Source: Rhizomicrobium sp. (GTDB lineage Bacteria; Pseudomonadota; Alphaproteobacteria; Micropepsales; Micropepsaceae). Taken from it: a stretch of 48,365 nucleotides of DNA. Made by a program: the position numbers and the translations under genes. The first letter of the stretch is position 1, and each line of letters starts with the position of its first letter. This document shows positions 15,019 to 23,792 of the stretch, in pieces. The DNA is taken from assembly GCA_025451875.1 (NCBI GenBank), contig JANWJQ010000108.1, positions 1 to 48,365 on the forward strand, written 5' to 3'. The notes beneath the pieces are model-generated. The model did not search any database. It was not told the origin of the DNA and saw only the letters and a list, made by a program, of their open reading frames with translations.

Positions 15019-15624
15019 ATGGAAAAATTCACCACGCTGACTGCCGTAGCGGCACCTTTGCCCATGATCAATGTCGACACAGACATGATCATCCCGAAGC
15101 AATTTCTGAAGACGACGGCCCGCACGGGCCTCGGCAAGGCGCTCTTCCATGAGTTGCGCACGAACGCCGACGGCAGCGAGAACCCGGATTTCGTGCTCAA
15201 CAAGCCGGCCTATCAACACGCGAAGATTCTGGTGGCGGGCGCGAATTTCGGCTGCGGTTCCAGTCGCGAACATGCGGCGTGGTCGCTCCTGGATTTCGGT
15301 TTCCGTGTCGTCTTCGCGCCGAGCTTCGCGGACATCTTCTACAACAACTGTTTCAAGAACGGCATTCTGCCGATCGCGCTGCCGCAGGACATCATCGACA
15401 AGCTGATGGACGATGCGGAGCGCGGCGCCAACGCCGTCATCACCGTCGATCTCGATAAACAGGAAGTGCGCGGGCCGGATGGCGGCACGGTGAAATTCGA
15501 CATCGATCCCTTTCGCAAGCAATGCCTGATGAACGGCTGGGACGACATCGATCTCACGCTGCGCCATGAGAGCGACATCTCCGCCTATGAGAAGCGCCAG
15601 GCCGCGCAAGCGAGCTGGCTGTGA
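15019..15624 (+). CDS. leuD: 3-isopropylmalate dehydratase small subunit
   Basis: The 201-residue product is LeuD, which pairs with the Fe-S subunit LeuC to isomerise 2- to 3-isopropylmalate in leucine synthesis. Diagnostic motifs are [14 protein letters not shown] at 18-31, [15 protein letters not shown] around 74-88, and [17 protein letters not shown]. Length matches the family. leuC is not in the window. The last bases overlap the GTG start of the enoyl-CoA hydratase-like gene (GTGA). Confidence 0.97.
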   Translation: MEKFTTLTAVAAPLPMINVDTDMIIPKQFLKTTARTGLGKALFHELRTNADGSENPDFVLNKPAYQHAKILVAGANFGCGSSREHAAWSLLDFGFRVVFAPSFADIFYNNCFKNGILPIALPQDIIDKLMDDAERGANAVITVDLDKQEVRGPDGGTVKFDIDPFRKQCLMNGWDDIDLTLRHESDISAYEKRQAAQASWL

Positions 15625-16361
15625 GCGAACAGGTTCTGCGCGAAGAGAAGGACGGTCTCGTCACGCTGACCTTGAACCGTCCGCAGAAGCTGAACGCGCT
15701 CAACCATTCGGTGTTCAAGGATCTGGCGGCGCATCTGGACTGGATCGAGCAGAACGCGGCGAAAGTCGGTTGTGTGATCCTGCGCGGCACGGGCCGCAGC
15801 TTCTGCGCCGGCCACGATCTCGATGATATCTCCGGCGGCGGCGAGGGACTCACCGTTTCGCATTTCGAGACGCGCACCATCGAGCGCATGTCCGATCTGC
15901 CGATGCCGGTGGTCTGCGTGGTGCAGGGCCATTGCCTGACGGGCGGGCTGGAGCTCGCGCTGGGCGCGGACATCATCATCGCGGCCGAGAGCGCAAAATT
16001 CGCGGACACGCATGGCAAATGGGATCTGGTGCCGGTGTGGGGCATGAGCCAGCGCCTGCCGCGCCGCGTTGGCAAGGCCAAGGCGATGGAAATGATGTTC
16101 ACCTCGCGCAACTATTCCGGCCGCGAAGCCGCGGAGATGGGTCTCGCCAATTTCTGTGTGCCCGATGCGGAACTGGATGCGGCGGTGGCGCAATTCGCGA
16201 AAGAAGTTCTCGCCAATAGCTGGCGCAGCAATGCAGCCAACAAGAAATTGCTGAAAGACACCGACGGGCTGACCGAGAAGGCCGGTCTCGCCCATGAACT
16301 GCACCGCACTGTCGGCCGCGGCAACGAAATGGGCGAACGCCTCGCAAGAATGAGAAAGTAA
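15621..16361 (+). CDS. Enoyl-CoA hydratase/isomerase family protein
   Basis: The 246-residue product starts with GTG (15621), overlapping the leuD stop by 4 bp. It has the crotonase fold: [13 protein letters not shown], the oxyanion loop [11 protein letters not shown], and [16 protein letters not shown]. The first catalytic Glu position (GGLE) is kept. The second Glu of true hydratases, near GxPE, is replaced in [15 protein letters not shown], probably by His. Hydratase activity is therefore uncertain and an isomerase or hydrolase role is possible. Its place between leuD and leuB suggests co-expression with leucine synthesis, though no leucine step needs it. Confidence 0.88.
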   Translation: MSEQVLREEKDGLVTLTLNRPQKLNALNHSVFKDLAAHLDWIEQNAAKVGCVILRGTGRSFCAGHDLDDISGGGEGLTVSHFETRTIERMSDLPMPVVCVVQGHCLTGGLELALGADIIIAAESAKFADTHGKWDLVPVWGMSQRLPRRVGKAKAMEMMFTSRNYSGREAAEMGLANFCVPDAELDAAVAQFAKEVLANSWRSNAANKKLLKDTDGLTEKAGLAHELHRTVGRGNEMGERLARMRK

Positions 16362-16371
16362 ATTCAATAAA

Positions 16372-16404
16372 GGTGGCCGGAACGCGCTTCGCTGCCCGGC
16401 CATG
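16372..16404. repeat. REP-like palindrome before leuB
   Basis: TGGCCGG (16374-16380) pairs with CCGGCCA (16396-16402), enclosing a GCTTCGC-containing loop. CCCGGCCATGA is shared with the palindrome at 7060-7070 between ligD and ku. It occupies most of the 54-bp gap between the enoyl-CoA hydratase-like gene and leuB and may modulate read-through. Confidence 0.5.
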
Positions 16405-16415
16405 ACAGGATTCTA

Positions 16416-17522
16416 ATGACACACAACATTCTTCTCACTCCCGGTGACGGCATCGGGCCGGAAGTGATCGACGAGACGCAGCGCGTCCTCGGCTGGTTCT
16501 CCAAGAACCGCAATTTCGCGTTCCACACCGAAAGCGCGCCCATCGGCGGCATCGCTTATGAGACAACCGGCAATCCCGCGCCGGATTCCACCATCGAGAA
16601 AGCGAAGAAGGCGGATGCGGTGCTGTTCGGCGCCGTCGGCGGGCCGCAATGGGACAAGCTGCCTTTCGACCAGAAACCGGAGCGCGGCATTTTGCGTCTC
16701 CGCAAAGACTTAGAGCTATTCGCAAATCTGCGCCCCGCGCTGTGCTTCGACGCGCTGAAGGATGCGTCGTCCTTGAAGCCGGAGATCGTGTCGGGCCTCG
16801 ACATCCTCATCGTGCGCGAGCTGACCGGTGGCGTCTATTTCGGCGAGCCGAAGGAAACCATCACGCTGCCCAATGGCGAGAAGCGCGCTGTCGATACGCA
16901 GGTCTATACGACGCATGAGATCGAGCGCATCGCGCGCGTGGCGTTCGAGTTGGCGGGTTTGCGCTCCAAGCGCGTGGCAAGTGCCGAGAAATCCAACGTG
17001 ATGGTCACCGGCGTGTTGTGGCGCGAGGTCGTGACCAAGATTCACAAGGAAGAATTCCCGCATATCGAACTCAGCCATGTGCTGGCCGACAATTGCGCCA
17101 TGCAGCTTGTGCGCAATCCCAAGCAATACGACGTCATCGTCACCGACAATCTCTTCGGGGACGTGCTGTCGGATGAAGCGGCGCAGCTTACCGGTTCCAT
17201 CGGCATGCTGCCGTCGGCATCGCTGGGCGCAAAACACGCAAACGGCAAGCAGGCCGCGCTCTATGAGCCGATCCACGGAAGTGCGCCGGACATCGTGGGC
17301 AAGGGCGTCGCCAATCCCATCGCCTGCATCCTCTCCTTCGCGATGTGCCTGCGTTATTCCTTCGGCCGCATCGAGGATGCGCAGCTGGTCGAACGCGCGG
17401 TGGATCGCGTGCTCGCCGACGGCTTCCGCACCGCGGACATCATGCAACCTGGCATGACCAAGGTGGGCACCGCGCAGATGACGGATGCGATCCTGAAGGC
17501 GTTGGGCGCTCTCGCGGTCTGA
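16416..17522 (+). CDS. leuB: 3-isopropylmalate dehydrogenase
   Basis: The 368-residue product oxidatively decarboxylates 3-isopropylmalate with NAD in leucine synthesis. It matches LeuB throughout: [54 protein letters not shown], and the metal- and NAD-binding [30 protein letters not shown] followed by [17 protein letters not shown] lies just before the ATG. It is the third gene of the leuD to leuB group, although a palindrome separates it from the preceding gene. Confidence 0.97.
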   Translation: MTHNILLTPGDGIGPEVIDETQRVLGWFSKNRNFAFHTESAPIGGIAYETTGNPAPDSTIEKAKKADAVLFGAVGGPQWDKLPFDQKPERGILRLRKDLELFANLRPALCFDALKDASSLKPEIVSGLDILIVRELTGGVYFGEPKETITLPNGEKRAVDTQVYTTHEIERIARVAFELAGLRSKRVASAEKSNVMVTGVLWREVVTKIHKEEFPHIELSHVLADNCAMQLVRNPKQYDVIVTDNLFGDVLSDEAAQLTGSIGMLPSASLGAKHANGKQAALYEPIHGSAPDIVGKGVANPIACILSFAMCLRYSFGRIEDAQLVERAVDRVLADGFRTADIMQPGMTKVGTAQMTDAILKALGALAV

Positions 17523-17581
17523 GGCTTGCCGCCGCGCCCGCGAAAAGTGGTATATGGGATGCGTCTTAAACGGCCCCTTCC

Positions 17582-18028
17582 ATGCGCCTGACCCTGCACA
17601 CCGATTTCGCACTGCGCCTGTTGATGCTGCTGGCGCTGGAGCCGGACACGCTGCACACCATCGAGGAAGTGGCGACCCGCTACCACATTTCGAAGAACCA
17701 TCTGATGAAGGTGGCGCAAACGCTGGTGCAGAAGGGTTTCGTGGAAAGCGTGCGCGGGCGGAGCGGCGGTCTTCGGCTCGCCAAGCCCGCCGAGCGCATC
17801 AATCTGGCCGCGGTCGTGCGCACGACGGAAGACAGCCTGACCCTGGTGGAATGTTTTGACCGCGAAACCAACACCTGCCTGGTGGCGCCCGCCTGCGGGT
17901 TGCGCGGGCCGCTGGATGAAGCGCTGGCGGCATTCTTCGCCGTGCTGAACAAATACTCGCTGGCAGATCTCGTCGCCAATCCGGCCACCTACCGGCGCAT
18001 GGAGCGGCTGCTCTCCGTCGCCCGCTAA
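17582..18028 (+). CDS. nsrR: Rrf2-family regulator, NsrR-type nitric-oxide sensor
   Basis: The 148-residue protein has the NsrR winged-helix N-terminus (MRLTLHTDFALRLLMLLAL) with recognition region HISKNHLMKVAQTLVQKGFV and wing GRSGGLRLAK. Three cysteines in the pattern C-X7-C-X5-C (ECFDRETNTCLVAPACGL) would hold the Fe-S cluster that reacts with nitric oxide. The spacing between the first two is longer than in E. coli NsrR (C-X4-C-X5-C). No ribosome site precedes the ATG, so the message may be leaderless. A palindromic operator lies just downstream, before fdxA, and is a likely target of this regulator. Confidence 0.88.
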   Translation: MRLTLHTDFALRLLMLLALEPDTLHTIEEVATRYHISKNHLMKVAQTLVQKGFVESVRGRSGGLRLAKPAERINLAAVVRTTEDSLTLVECFDRETNTCLVAPACGLRGPLDEALAAFFAVLNKYSLADLVANPATYRRMERLLSVAR

Positions 18029-18068
18029 CCCGCCAAATCGTCGCATCGGGCAAAAAGTAGCATTGCAC

Positions 18069-18107
18069 ATACCTCTTTTTGGCATAAAAGAGGTATGAAG
18101 AATACCT
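18069..18107. promoter_or_regulatory. Overlapping palindromes between nsrR and fdxA (candidate Rrf2-type operator)
   Basis: ATACCTCTTTT (18069-18079) is inverted perfectly as AAAAGAGGTAT (18086-18096) with a 6-nt spacer. A third half-site ATACCT (18102-18107) forms a second palindrome with AGGTAT (18091-18096). A TTGCAC/ATAAAA pair (18063 and 18084) could be the fdxA promoter, and the operator would cover it. An alternative reading is a hairpin terminator of nsrR, but the AT-rich arms and repeated half-sites favour protein binding. Confidence 0.55.
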
Positions 18108-18120
18108 GTTTAAGCGTGTC

Positions 18121-18456
18121 ATGACCTTCGTCGTCACCGATGCCTGCATCAAGTGCAAGTACATGGACTGTGTGGAGGTCTGCCCGGTCGATTGTTTCTA
18201 CGAAGGCGAGAACATGCTCGTCATCGATCCGGATGTCTGCATCGATTGCGGTGTCTGCGAGCCGGAATGCCCCGCCGAGGCGATCCATCCCGACACCAAA
18301 TCCGGCCTTGAACGCTGGCTGGAGCTGAACGCGAAATTCGCGAAACGCTGGCCCAACATCGTCGCCAAGAAGCCGCCGCCCGCCGACGCCAAGGCGTGGG
18401 ACGGCGTGCCGGACAAATATCCCGAACATTTCAGCGAGAAACCTGGGAGTGATTGA
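18121..18456 (+). CDS. fdxA: Seven-iron ferredoxin FdxA
   Basis: The 111-residue protein is a 7Fe-8S ferredoxin carrying one [3Fe-4S] and one [4Fe-4S] cluster. The cysteine pattern is [20 protein letters not shown] followed by [16 protein letters not shown]. The tail [17 protein letters not shown] is the usual FdxA C-terminus. It transfers single electrons in the cytosol. It lies directly after nsrR and the palindromic operator, which suggests control by a nitric-oxide or Fe-S-responsive repressor. A membrane-protein gene follows 2 bp later. Confidence 0.96.
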   Translation: MTFVVTDACIKCKYMDCVEVCPVDCFYEGENMLVIDPDVCIDCGVCEPECPAEAIHPDTKSGLERWLELNAKFAKRWPNIVAKKPPPADAKAWDGVPDKYPEHFSEKPGSD

Positions 18457-18458
18457 CC

Positions 18459-18965
18459 ATGCTTGAAACGCAAATCGAAACCCCACGCGAAGTTCCGCGC
18501 GATGTCCGACGCGAAATCCCTCGCGAAATCCATGAGCGCGAGACGTTCTTCTATGTCGCTCCGCCCGCGCATGTGGCGCAGCCGGCGCGGCCCGCGCTGT
18601 CGTCGGTGTGCTACGCGCAGATGCATCCGGGTGTCTACAAGATCGCGCTCGCCTGCTGGATGGGGCTGCTGGGCGTTTTCGTGCTGACGTTTTTCTCCAG
18701 CGCCAACGCGCTGTTTATGGTTGTGATCGATTGCGTCTATGCCGCCATGTTCTTCGGCATCCCGTGGATATTCCACCGCATGACGCCGCCGGGCGAAACC
18801 AGGCCGCGCGATTTCTTCAGCTTCCTGAACGGCCGGGTCGACACGATCTACGGCCCGGTCCGCGCCAGCGAAGCTTTGCTGCAGGTAATTTTGGTTCCGT
18901 TGTGTCTGGGCGTCGGCGGCATCGCCATCGGATTGATCATCCAGTCCGCCCGCGCAGCGCATTGA
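18459..18965 (+). CDS. Membrane protein of unknown function
   Basis: The 168-residue product (ATG at 18459, after GGGAGTG) has an Arg/Glu/Pro-rich N-terminus of about 30 residues (TPREVPRDVRREIPREIHER), a near repeat of the motif PREV/RREI/PREI. Three hydrophobic segments follow: about 63-80, 82-100 and 140-160. The soluble loop contains RVDTIYGPVRASEALLQ. I do not recognise the family. It is probably co-transcribed with fdxA, 2 bp upstream. Confidence 0.75.
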   Translation: MLETQIETPREVPRDVRREIPREIHERETFFYVAPPAHVAQPARPALSSVCYAQMHPGVYKIALACWMGLLGVFVLTFFSSANALFMVVIDCVYAAMFFGIPWIFHRMTPPGETRPRDFFSFLNGRVDTIYGPVRASEALLQVILVPLCLGVGGIAIGLIIQSARAAH

Positions 18966-18995
18966 AGGACGCGAGCCTCCACTCGCGCCTCCGGG

Positions 18996-19031
18996 TTCCA
19001 GAAGATGGAGACCTCCTTCCATCTTCTGGAA
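18996..19031. terminator. Perfect 14-bp hairpin between convergent genes
   Basis: TTCCAGAAGATGGA (18996-19009) is exactly inverted at 18018+1000, that is 19018-19031 (TCCATCTTCTGGAA), around an 8-nt loop. It sits in the 96-bp gap between the convergent membrane-protein and PhyH genes and probably ends transcription from both sides. No clear T-run follows. A smaller stem GCGAG/CTCGC lies at 18971-18986. Confidence 0.55.
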
Positions 19032-19061
19032 TTTCGGACGTTACACGCCATCTGTTGTGAC

Positions 19062-19763
19062 TTAAGGCGCAAACGCCCAATGGAGTTCGCTCGGCAACAA
19101 ATCTTCCGGCGCGAATTCAATGTGAATCACGCGGCGATGCGCGGGATTCTTCGCAGCCGATGAGGCATGAAGAATGAGCGGCTTCATTGCCAATGCTGAT
19201 CCGGCAGGCGCCACGCAGCAATGTTCCAGAATTTCGGCTCTAAGCGCCGTGATCCTATCCGCTTTAATCCGGCCCAAACGATGCGAACCCGGCAGCACGC
19301 GCAATGCCCCATTGTCCGCGCCGTTGTCATCCAATTGGATTCGTAGCGTCACCATTCGCTCAAGAATGTCCGCTGGCGGCTGAACATGCTGGACGCCTGC
19401 CTTCATTGACCAATTACCCCAGCCGCTCACTTCGCATTTTTCCGAAACTGCGAGTGAAAGGTCTTGATGCCAAGCCACCGGCCAGTTTGCGCCGGGCGTC
19501 TTGTCGAAGAATATGCCCCGGACTGCGCGGCCATCAGTACCGATGATTGAGGCGACTAACGCGGAGACTTTTGGCTTGACCACAAGCGCGGCTATTTCTG
19601 GAACGGCGAGAATATTCCGCGCACCGTAGACAGCGTCGCCTCGCGAGGAGCGTGCAAAATCCGCATTGGTGACAACAGTGATGAGCTTCTCAATCGTGTT
19701 GGCGTCGATGACGTGAGGGGCGACGGCGAAGCCGCTTTGCAGGACTTCGTCTGAGATGTTCAC
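19062..19763 (-). CDS. Phytanoyl-CoA dioxygenase (PhyH) family protein
   Basis: The 233-residue product looks like a non-haem Fe(II)/2-oxoglutarate oxygenase. The iron ligands are probably HQD (in VAWHQDLS) and the distal His in LILHASSAAKN, with the nearby Arg in HRRVIHIEF for 2-oxoglutarate. LRVLPGSHRLG is the typical family turn. It starts with GTG (19763), overlapping the stop of the quinone reductase gene by 4 bp (GTGA). It is the last gene of the TetR-reductase-PhyH operon. The substrate is unknown. Confidence 0.88.
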   Translation of the reverse strand: MNISDEVLQSGFAVAPHVIDANTIEKLITVVTNADFARSSRGDAVYGARNILAVPEIAALVVKPKVSALVASIIGTDGRAVRGIFFDKTPGANWPVAWHQDLSLAVSEKCEVSGWGNWSMKAGVQHVQPPADILERMVTLRIQLDDNGADNGALRVLPGSHRLGRIKADRITALRAEILEHCCVAPAGSALAMKPLILHASSAAKNPAHRRVIHIEFAPEDLLPSELHWAFAP

Positions 19764-20731
19764 GGCTCAATCACCACTTTGCCGATGACTTTGCGGGTCG
19801 TCAGCATGTGCATCGCGTCCACGGCTTTATCGAGCGGGAACCGCGCGTGGATATGCGGGCGGATTTTGCCGTCGGCCAACAGCGTGTCGATGGCGGCGAT
19901 GTTCTCGCGGCCCTTCTCGGGGAATTTGCGGCCATATTCGCCGGCGCGGACGCCGACGACGGAGAAGCCTTTGATCAGCGGCATGTTCACGCTGACGCTC
20001 GGGATCCGGCCAGAGGTGAAGCCTACGATCAGGATTCGGCCGTTGAAGGCAATGCAGCGCACACTCTCGTCGAACACATCGCCGCCGACCGGATCGTAGA
20101 TCACATCCGCGCCACGCCCGCCGGTCAGTTCCTTCACCGCCTCGCGGAAACCGGAGGAGGGCAGCGCATGATCGGCGCCGTAGTCTTTCAGGAAGGCACG
20201 CTTCTCGTCCGATGAGGCGGTGGCGATCACCGTCGCGCCCAGCACCTTGCCGAGATCGACCGCTGCCAATCCCACGCCGCCTGCCGCGCCATGCACCAGC
20301 AGCGTTTCGCCCTTTGCCATCTCGCCACGACGCACCAGTGACACATAAGCAGTGAGATAAGCGGTGGTATAAGCCGATGCGACGGCATAATCCGCTGAAC
20401 CGGGAATGGCGCGATACGAACCCTCTGGTCCTTGCGCTTCTTCCGCAAACCCACCCGCCAGTGCGCCACCGACCACGCGGTCCCCGAGTTCGAATTTCGT
20501 CACGCCCGAGCCAATGGCGATCACGTCACCCGCGCGCTCGCCGCCGACGACAAACGGAAGCTCCGGCTTGTGCTGATACTTGCCCTGGATCATCAGCACA
20601 TCGGGAAAGTTCACCGCCGCCGCGCGCACGCGGATGCGCACATCGTTCGCGCCCAGTTCGGGCAGCGCCACATCTTCGATCTTCGCCGTGCCGATATCGT
20701 CCGCATTGGCGCGGCACAGAAGCGCCTTCAT
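19760..20731 (-). CDS. NADPH:quinone oxidoreductase family, zinc-free MDR protein
   Basis: The 323-residue product starts at the ATG at 20731 (MKALLCRANADD). It has the GroES-like N-terminus (VRAAAVNFPDVLMIQGKYQ, GGERAGDVIAIGSGV) and a Rossmann domain with VHGAAGGVGLAA near 145. No structural-zinc Cys cluster is visible. It reduces quinones or activated double bonds with NADPH. The frame remains open far upstream through the TetR gene, but the translation there is a shadow. The ATG overlaps the TetR stop by 4 bp. The TetR protein probably controls it. Confidence 0.92.
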   Translation of the reverse strand: MKALLCRANADDIGTAKIEDVALPELGANDVRIRVRAAAVNFPDVLMIQGKYQHKPELPFVVGGERAGDVIAIGSGVTKFELGDRVVGGALAGGFAEEAQGPEGSYRAIPGSADYAVASAYTTAYLTAYVSLVRRGEMAKGETLLVHGAAGGVGLAAVDLGKVLGATVIATASSDEKRAFLKDYGADHALPSSGFREAVKELTGGRGADVIYDPVGGDVFDESVRCIAFNGRILIVGFTSGRIPSVSVNMPLIKGFSVVGVRAGEYGRKFPEKGRENIAAIDTLLADGKIRPHIHARFPLDKAVDAMHMLTTRKVIGKVVIEP

Positions 20732-21387
20732 GCGCCTGCGCCGTCGCCTGTATGCGGCAGCGAGCGAATGCCGCCGAGGAAAAGTGCCGTTGCGAAATCC
20801 GCGGCGGCTTTGGGATCGGCTTCCACGCGCCGCGCCATTCGTTCGGACATTTCGAACGCAACGCCCACAATGGCCGCCATCAGGTAGTCCGCATCCACCG
20901 GCGGGAAGAGGCCGCGCGCGATGGCCTTCTCGATGTCCTCGCGCAATTCGTCGAAGCCCGCCACGACTTCGGGCGTGTCCATGCGCATGCGCATGGTGTC
21001 GGCGTTGTGGCGCATGGCGCGCACGTCCACGCCGTCGCGCAGCACGAACTCGAAGAAGGTCTGGAAGGTGGCGGAGATGAACTCCTCCACCGTCGTTGCC
21101 TTCTCGCGTGCTTCGCGCAGCTTGGGGCGAATGACGAGCGCGGTCTCGTCCTGCATCGCCTGGTACACTTCTTCCTTGGACTGGAAGTAATTGTAGAACG
21201 TGCCGCTGGCGAGCGGCGTGGCGCGGATGATGTCGCGCACTGTGGTGGCGCCATAGCCATGCTCGGCAAAGACGGTGCGCGCCGCATCCAGGATGATCTG
21301 GCGGTTCTGCTGCTTGGTCTGTTCGCGTTTGCCGGTTGCTTTGGCGGCAGGGCGGGACGGAGGCGGGGCCGTTTCGGTCTGTTCCAT
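20728..21387 (-). CDS. TetR family transcriptional regulator
   Basis: The 219-residue protein has a basic, disordered N-terminus (PPPSRPAAKATGKREQTKQQ). A TetR helix-turn-helix follows (ILDAARTVFAEHGYGATTVRDIIRATPLASGTFYNYFQSKEEVYQAM, around 30-78). The ligand-binding half (80-205) is all-helical. It is the first gene of a three-gene operon whose members overlap by 4 bp. It probably represses its own operon in response to a small hydrophobic or electrophilic compound. No clear operator palindrome is visible in the 73-bp upstream gap. Confidence 0.93.
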   Translation of the reverse strand: MEQTETAPPPSRPAAKATGKREQTKQQNRQIILDAARTVFAEHGYGATTVRDIIRATPLASGTFYNYFQSKEEVYQAMQDETALVIRPKLREAREKATTVEEFISATFQTFFEFVLRDGVDVRAMRHNADTMRMRMDTPEVVAGFDELREDIEKAIARGLFPPVDADYLMAAIVGVAFEMSERMARRVEADPKAAADFATALFLGGIRSLPHTGDGAGA

Positions 21388-21460
21388 CGGGCTCTCTTCT
21401 ATGGGGCCGGGACTCTACAGATCGGTGACGCGCCGTCAACTTCCTAAGGATTGCAGCGGC

Positions 21461-22801
21461 TTAGGACGCCTTCGCCAAGGCCGGACTGGCCTTGCGCGCC
21501 GCCCGCGCCTTGCCGCGCTGCCACTCCGCCTTCAGCTCGCGGCAATAGCGGTCGAAGTTCACCTGCATGGTGTGGCGGCGCGACGAATAATAATGGCCGA
21601 TGTCGCGGCCTTCATCCTCGGCGATGGTCTTCTCCATCTCCGCCACGGTCGGCAGCGCATAGCCGCCCGCCAGATAGTCGGCCATCCAGCGTGCCTGCTG
21701 CTCGGCGAAGTTCACCAGCGTGGGCAGAGGCTGGGCGAGCCCCATGAAGAACAGATTGTCGATGCCCGGCTTCACGATGCGCTTGAAGAGCGAGATGTGG
21801 TTGTTCTCCACCTTCACCTCCTGATCATCGAGGAAGGGAAAGGAGACGTTGTAGCCGGTGGCATAGATGATCGCATCGATCTCTTCCTCGCGGCCGTCTT
21901 CGAACAGCACCTTGTTGCCGCGCTTCTCCCTTATGTTCTTCACCACGGTGATGTCGCCGCAGCCGACACGCGTGAGGAATTCGCCGGAAACGGAAGGATG
22001 CGCGTCCGCCGGATGATGCGCGGGTTCCGGCAAGCCGTAATTGCTCATATGGCCAACCGCTTTCACGATCAGCCGCTTCACCATCGCGCGCATCAGCCAT
22101 TCGGGCATCCACGCCGGCGCCACGCCTTTGTCCGGCGGCGCGCCGTTGATGTATTTGGGAAAAATCCAAACCCCGCGCCGCGCGGCCACGAACAGCTTCT
22201 TGGCGATCGGCTTCTGTGAAAGTTCGCTCGCGATATCCATCGCCGAATTGCCCATGCCGACGACGAGCACGTTCTTGCCGCGCAGATCATGCGGTTCGAA
22301 CGGCGTCAGGTAGTTATGCGAATGGATTTCGGGGCCGTCGAAATTGCCGGGAAATTGCGGGATGTGGTGATCCCAGTGATGGCCGTTGCAAACGAACAGC
22401 GCGTCGTAGTCGCGCGTCTCGCCGGTGGAGAGCGTGACTTTCCATTTCCCGTCGGCATCGCGTGCGGCGCGCTTCACCTCGGTGTTCATGGTGATGCTGT
22501 CGCGCAGGCCGAAATGATCGATATAGTCGTTGAAATACTGCACGATCTGCGAATGGTGCGGATAATCGGGAAAACTGTCCGGGATCGGGAAGTCCGTGAA
22601 TTGCATCCGGGTTTTCGACGTGTCGATATGCAGCGACTGGTAGCAGGATGAACGGCCGTTCGGATTCTTGTAAAGCCAGTTGCCGCCGATGGCGCTCGAC
22701 ATCTCGAAACAGTCGAATGGTAATCCGCGATCCTTCAGCGCCTTCGCCGTGGTGAAACCGGAACAGCCCGCACCCACGATGCAGGATTTCGGCAAAGCCA
22801 T
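21461..22801 (-). CDS. Flavin-containing monooxygenase
   Basis: The 446-residue product starts at the ATG at 22801 (MALPKSCIVGAG); an upstream extension to 22858 is less likely. The FAD-binding GAGCSGF motif lies near residue 10. The FMO signature FPGNFDGPEIHSHNYL is present, then the NADPH-binding GMGNSAMD, and the late ATGYN motif in DAIIYATGYNVSFPF. Such enzymes oxygenate soft nucleophiles or carry out Baeyer-Villiger oxidation in the cytosol. The C-terminus is Lys/Arg/Ala-rich. It is followed on the same strand by the TetR operon and is divergent from the thioesterase pair. Confidence 0.92.
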   Translation of the reverse strand: MALPKSCIVGAGCSGFTTAKALKDRGLPFDCFEMSSAIGGNWLYKNPNGRSSCYQSLHIDTSKTRMQFTDFPIPDSFPDYPHHSQIVQYFNDYIDHFGLRDSITMNTEVKRAARDADGKWKVTLSTGETRDYDALFVCNGHHWDHHIPQFPGNFDGPEIHSHNYLTPFEPHDLRGKNVLVVGMGNSAMDIASELSQKPIAKKLFVAARRGVWIFPKYINGAPPDKGVAPAWMPEWLMRAMVKRLIVKAVGHMSNYGLPEPAHHPADAHPSVSGEFLTRVGCGDITVVKNIREKRGNKVLFEDGREEEIDAIIYATGYNVSFPFLDDQEVKVENNHISLFKRIVKPGIDNLFFMGLAQPLPTLVNFAEQQARWMADYLAGGYALPTVAEMEKTIAEDEGRDIGHYYSSRRHTMQVNFDRYCRELKAEWQRGKARAARKASPALAKAS

Positions 22802-22929
22802 GTCGCGCTCGCAAATATCTTTCGCCGTGAATGATAAGCGCGCATCGAAGCAGCACAAGGCGGTTTAACTTGACCGAACGGCAAGGTAGTTGCGATTGAC
22901 TTGCCGCCACGTTGGGATTTGATCGTTCC

Positions 22930-23385
22930 ATGTCCGACGCACCGGAATGGCTGAAACACGCCAAGCAGCACATGAACCTGACGCCCTATCTGGCGGGCAT
23001 CAGCGGCGAGATCATGGACATTGGAACGCCGGCGCGGGCGCGGGTTCCCTATTCGGAGAAGCTGATCGGCGATCCGGAAACCGGCGTGGTGCATGGCGGC
23101 GTCATCACGGGTTTGCTCGATCATACCAGCGGCCTCGCGGTGATGGTGAAGCTGCGCGAGCCCATGCCCATCGCCACGCTCGACCTGCGCATCGATTACA
23201 TGCGCCCAGCCAAGCCGCATCAGGACATCATCGCCGAATGCGAATGCGTGCGTGTGACCCACGAAGTCGCCTTCGTGCGCGGCACCGCGCATCAGGGTGA
23301 CGCGAACGACCCCATCGCGCTCTGCACCGGCGCCTTCATGATCATCCGCGGCGGCGTCCACGGCATCCCGGTGACGCCCGCATGA
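22930..23385 (+). CDS. PaaI-type hotdog thioesterase
   Basis: The 151-residue protein starts at the ATG at 22930; a TTG at 22912 is possible but has no better ribosome site. It is a single hotdog domain of the PaaI/YdiI group, which hydrolyses acyl-CoA thioesters. The active-site region is GVVHGGVITGLLDHTSGLAVM. The strand LDLRIDYMRPAKPHQDII follows. The ATGA overlap with a second hotdog gene suggests that the two subunits act together or form a heteromer. Confidence 0.9.
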   Translation: MSDAPEWLKHAKQHMNLTPYLAGISGEIMDIGTPARARVPYSEKLIGDPETGVVHGGVITGLLDHTSGLAVMVKLREPMPIATLDLRIDYMRPAKPHQDIIAECECVRVTHEVAFVRGTAHQGDANDPIALCTGAFMIIRGGVHGIPVTPA

Positions 23386-23792
23386 TCGATTATCGCACCG
23401 CCGATCCCAAGAAGCTGATGGAGGCGATTCCCTATTGCCGCCATCTGGGCATCGTTGCGGCGGTGGAGGGCGGATCGCTGCTGCTCACCATGCCGTTCGC
23501 GCAGCATCTCATCGGCAATCCCGTGTTGCCCGCGCTGCATGGCGGCGTGATCGGCTCGCTGCTGGAAACCGCGGCCATCGCGCAGGTGATCTTCGAGACT
23601 CGCGGCGCGCGATTGCCCAAGCCGGTGGATATTACTGTCGATTATCTCAGGAGCGGCCGCGCCGTGGACAGTTACGCGCGTGCGCGCATCGCGCGCCAGG
23701 GCAAGCGCGTCGTCAATGTCCATGCCGAGATGTGGCAGGAGGATGAGGCAAAGCCCGTCGCGAATCTGCGCGGGCATTTCCTTATCAGTTGA
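23382..23792 (+). CDS. PaaI-type hotdog thioesterase (second of pair)
   Basis: The 136-residue protein is a second hotdog domain. It has HGGVIGSLLETAAIAQVIFE in place of the usual GG-DxA motif and DITVDYLRSGRAVDSYARARI as the central strand. Its ATG overlaps the stop of the first thioesterase by 4 bp. The putative catalytic Asp/Glu is E in LLETA, while the partner gene has D in LLDHT. The 3' end overlaps the convergent DoxX gene by 8 bp. Confidence 0.9.
   Translation: MIDYRTADPKKLMEAIPYCRHLGIVAAVEGGSLLLTMPFAQHLIGNPVLPALHGGVIGSLLETAAIAQVIFETRGARLPKPVDITVDYLRSGRAVDSYARARIARQGKRVVNVHAEMWQEDEAKPVANLRGHFLIS

Noticed and set aside
18996-19031. The 14-bp perfect inverted repeat as ends of an insertion sequence or MITE
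   Set aside because: The arms are only 8 bp apart with no target-site duplication and lie between convergent genes. A terminator-like hairpin is the simpler reading.
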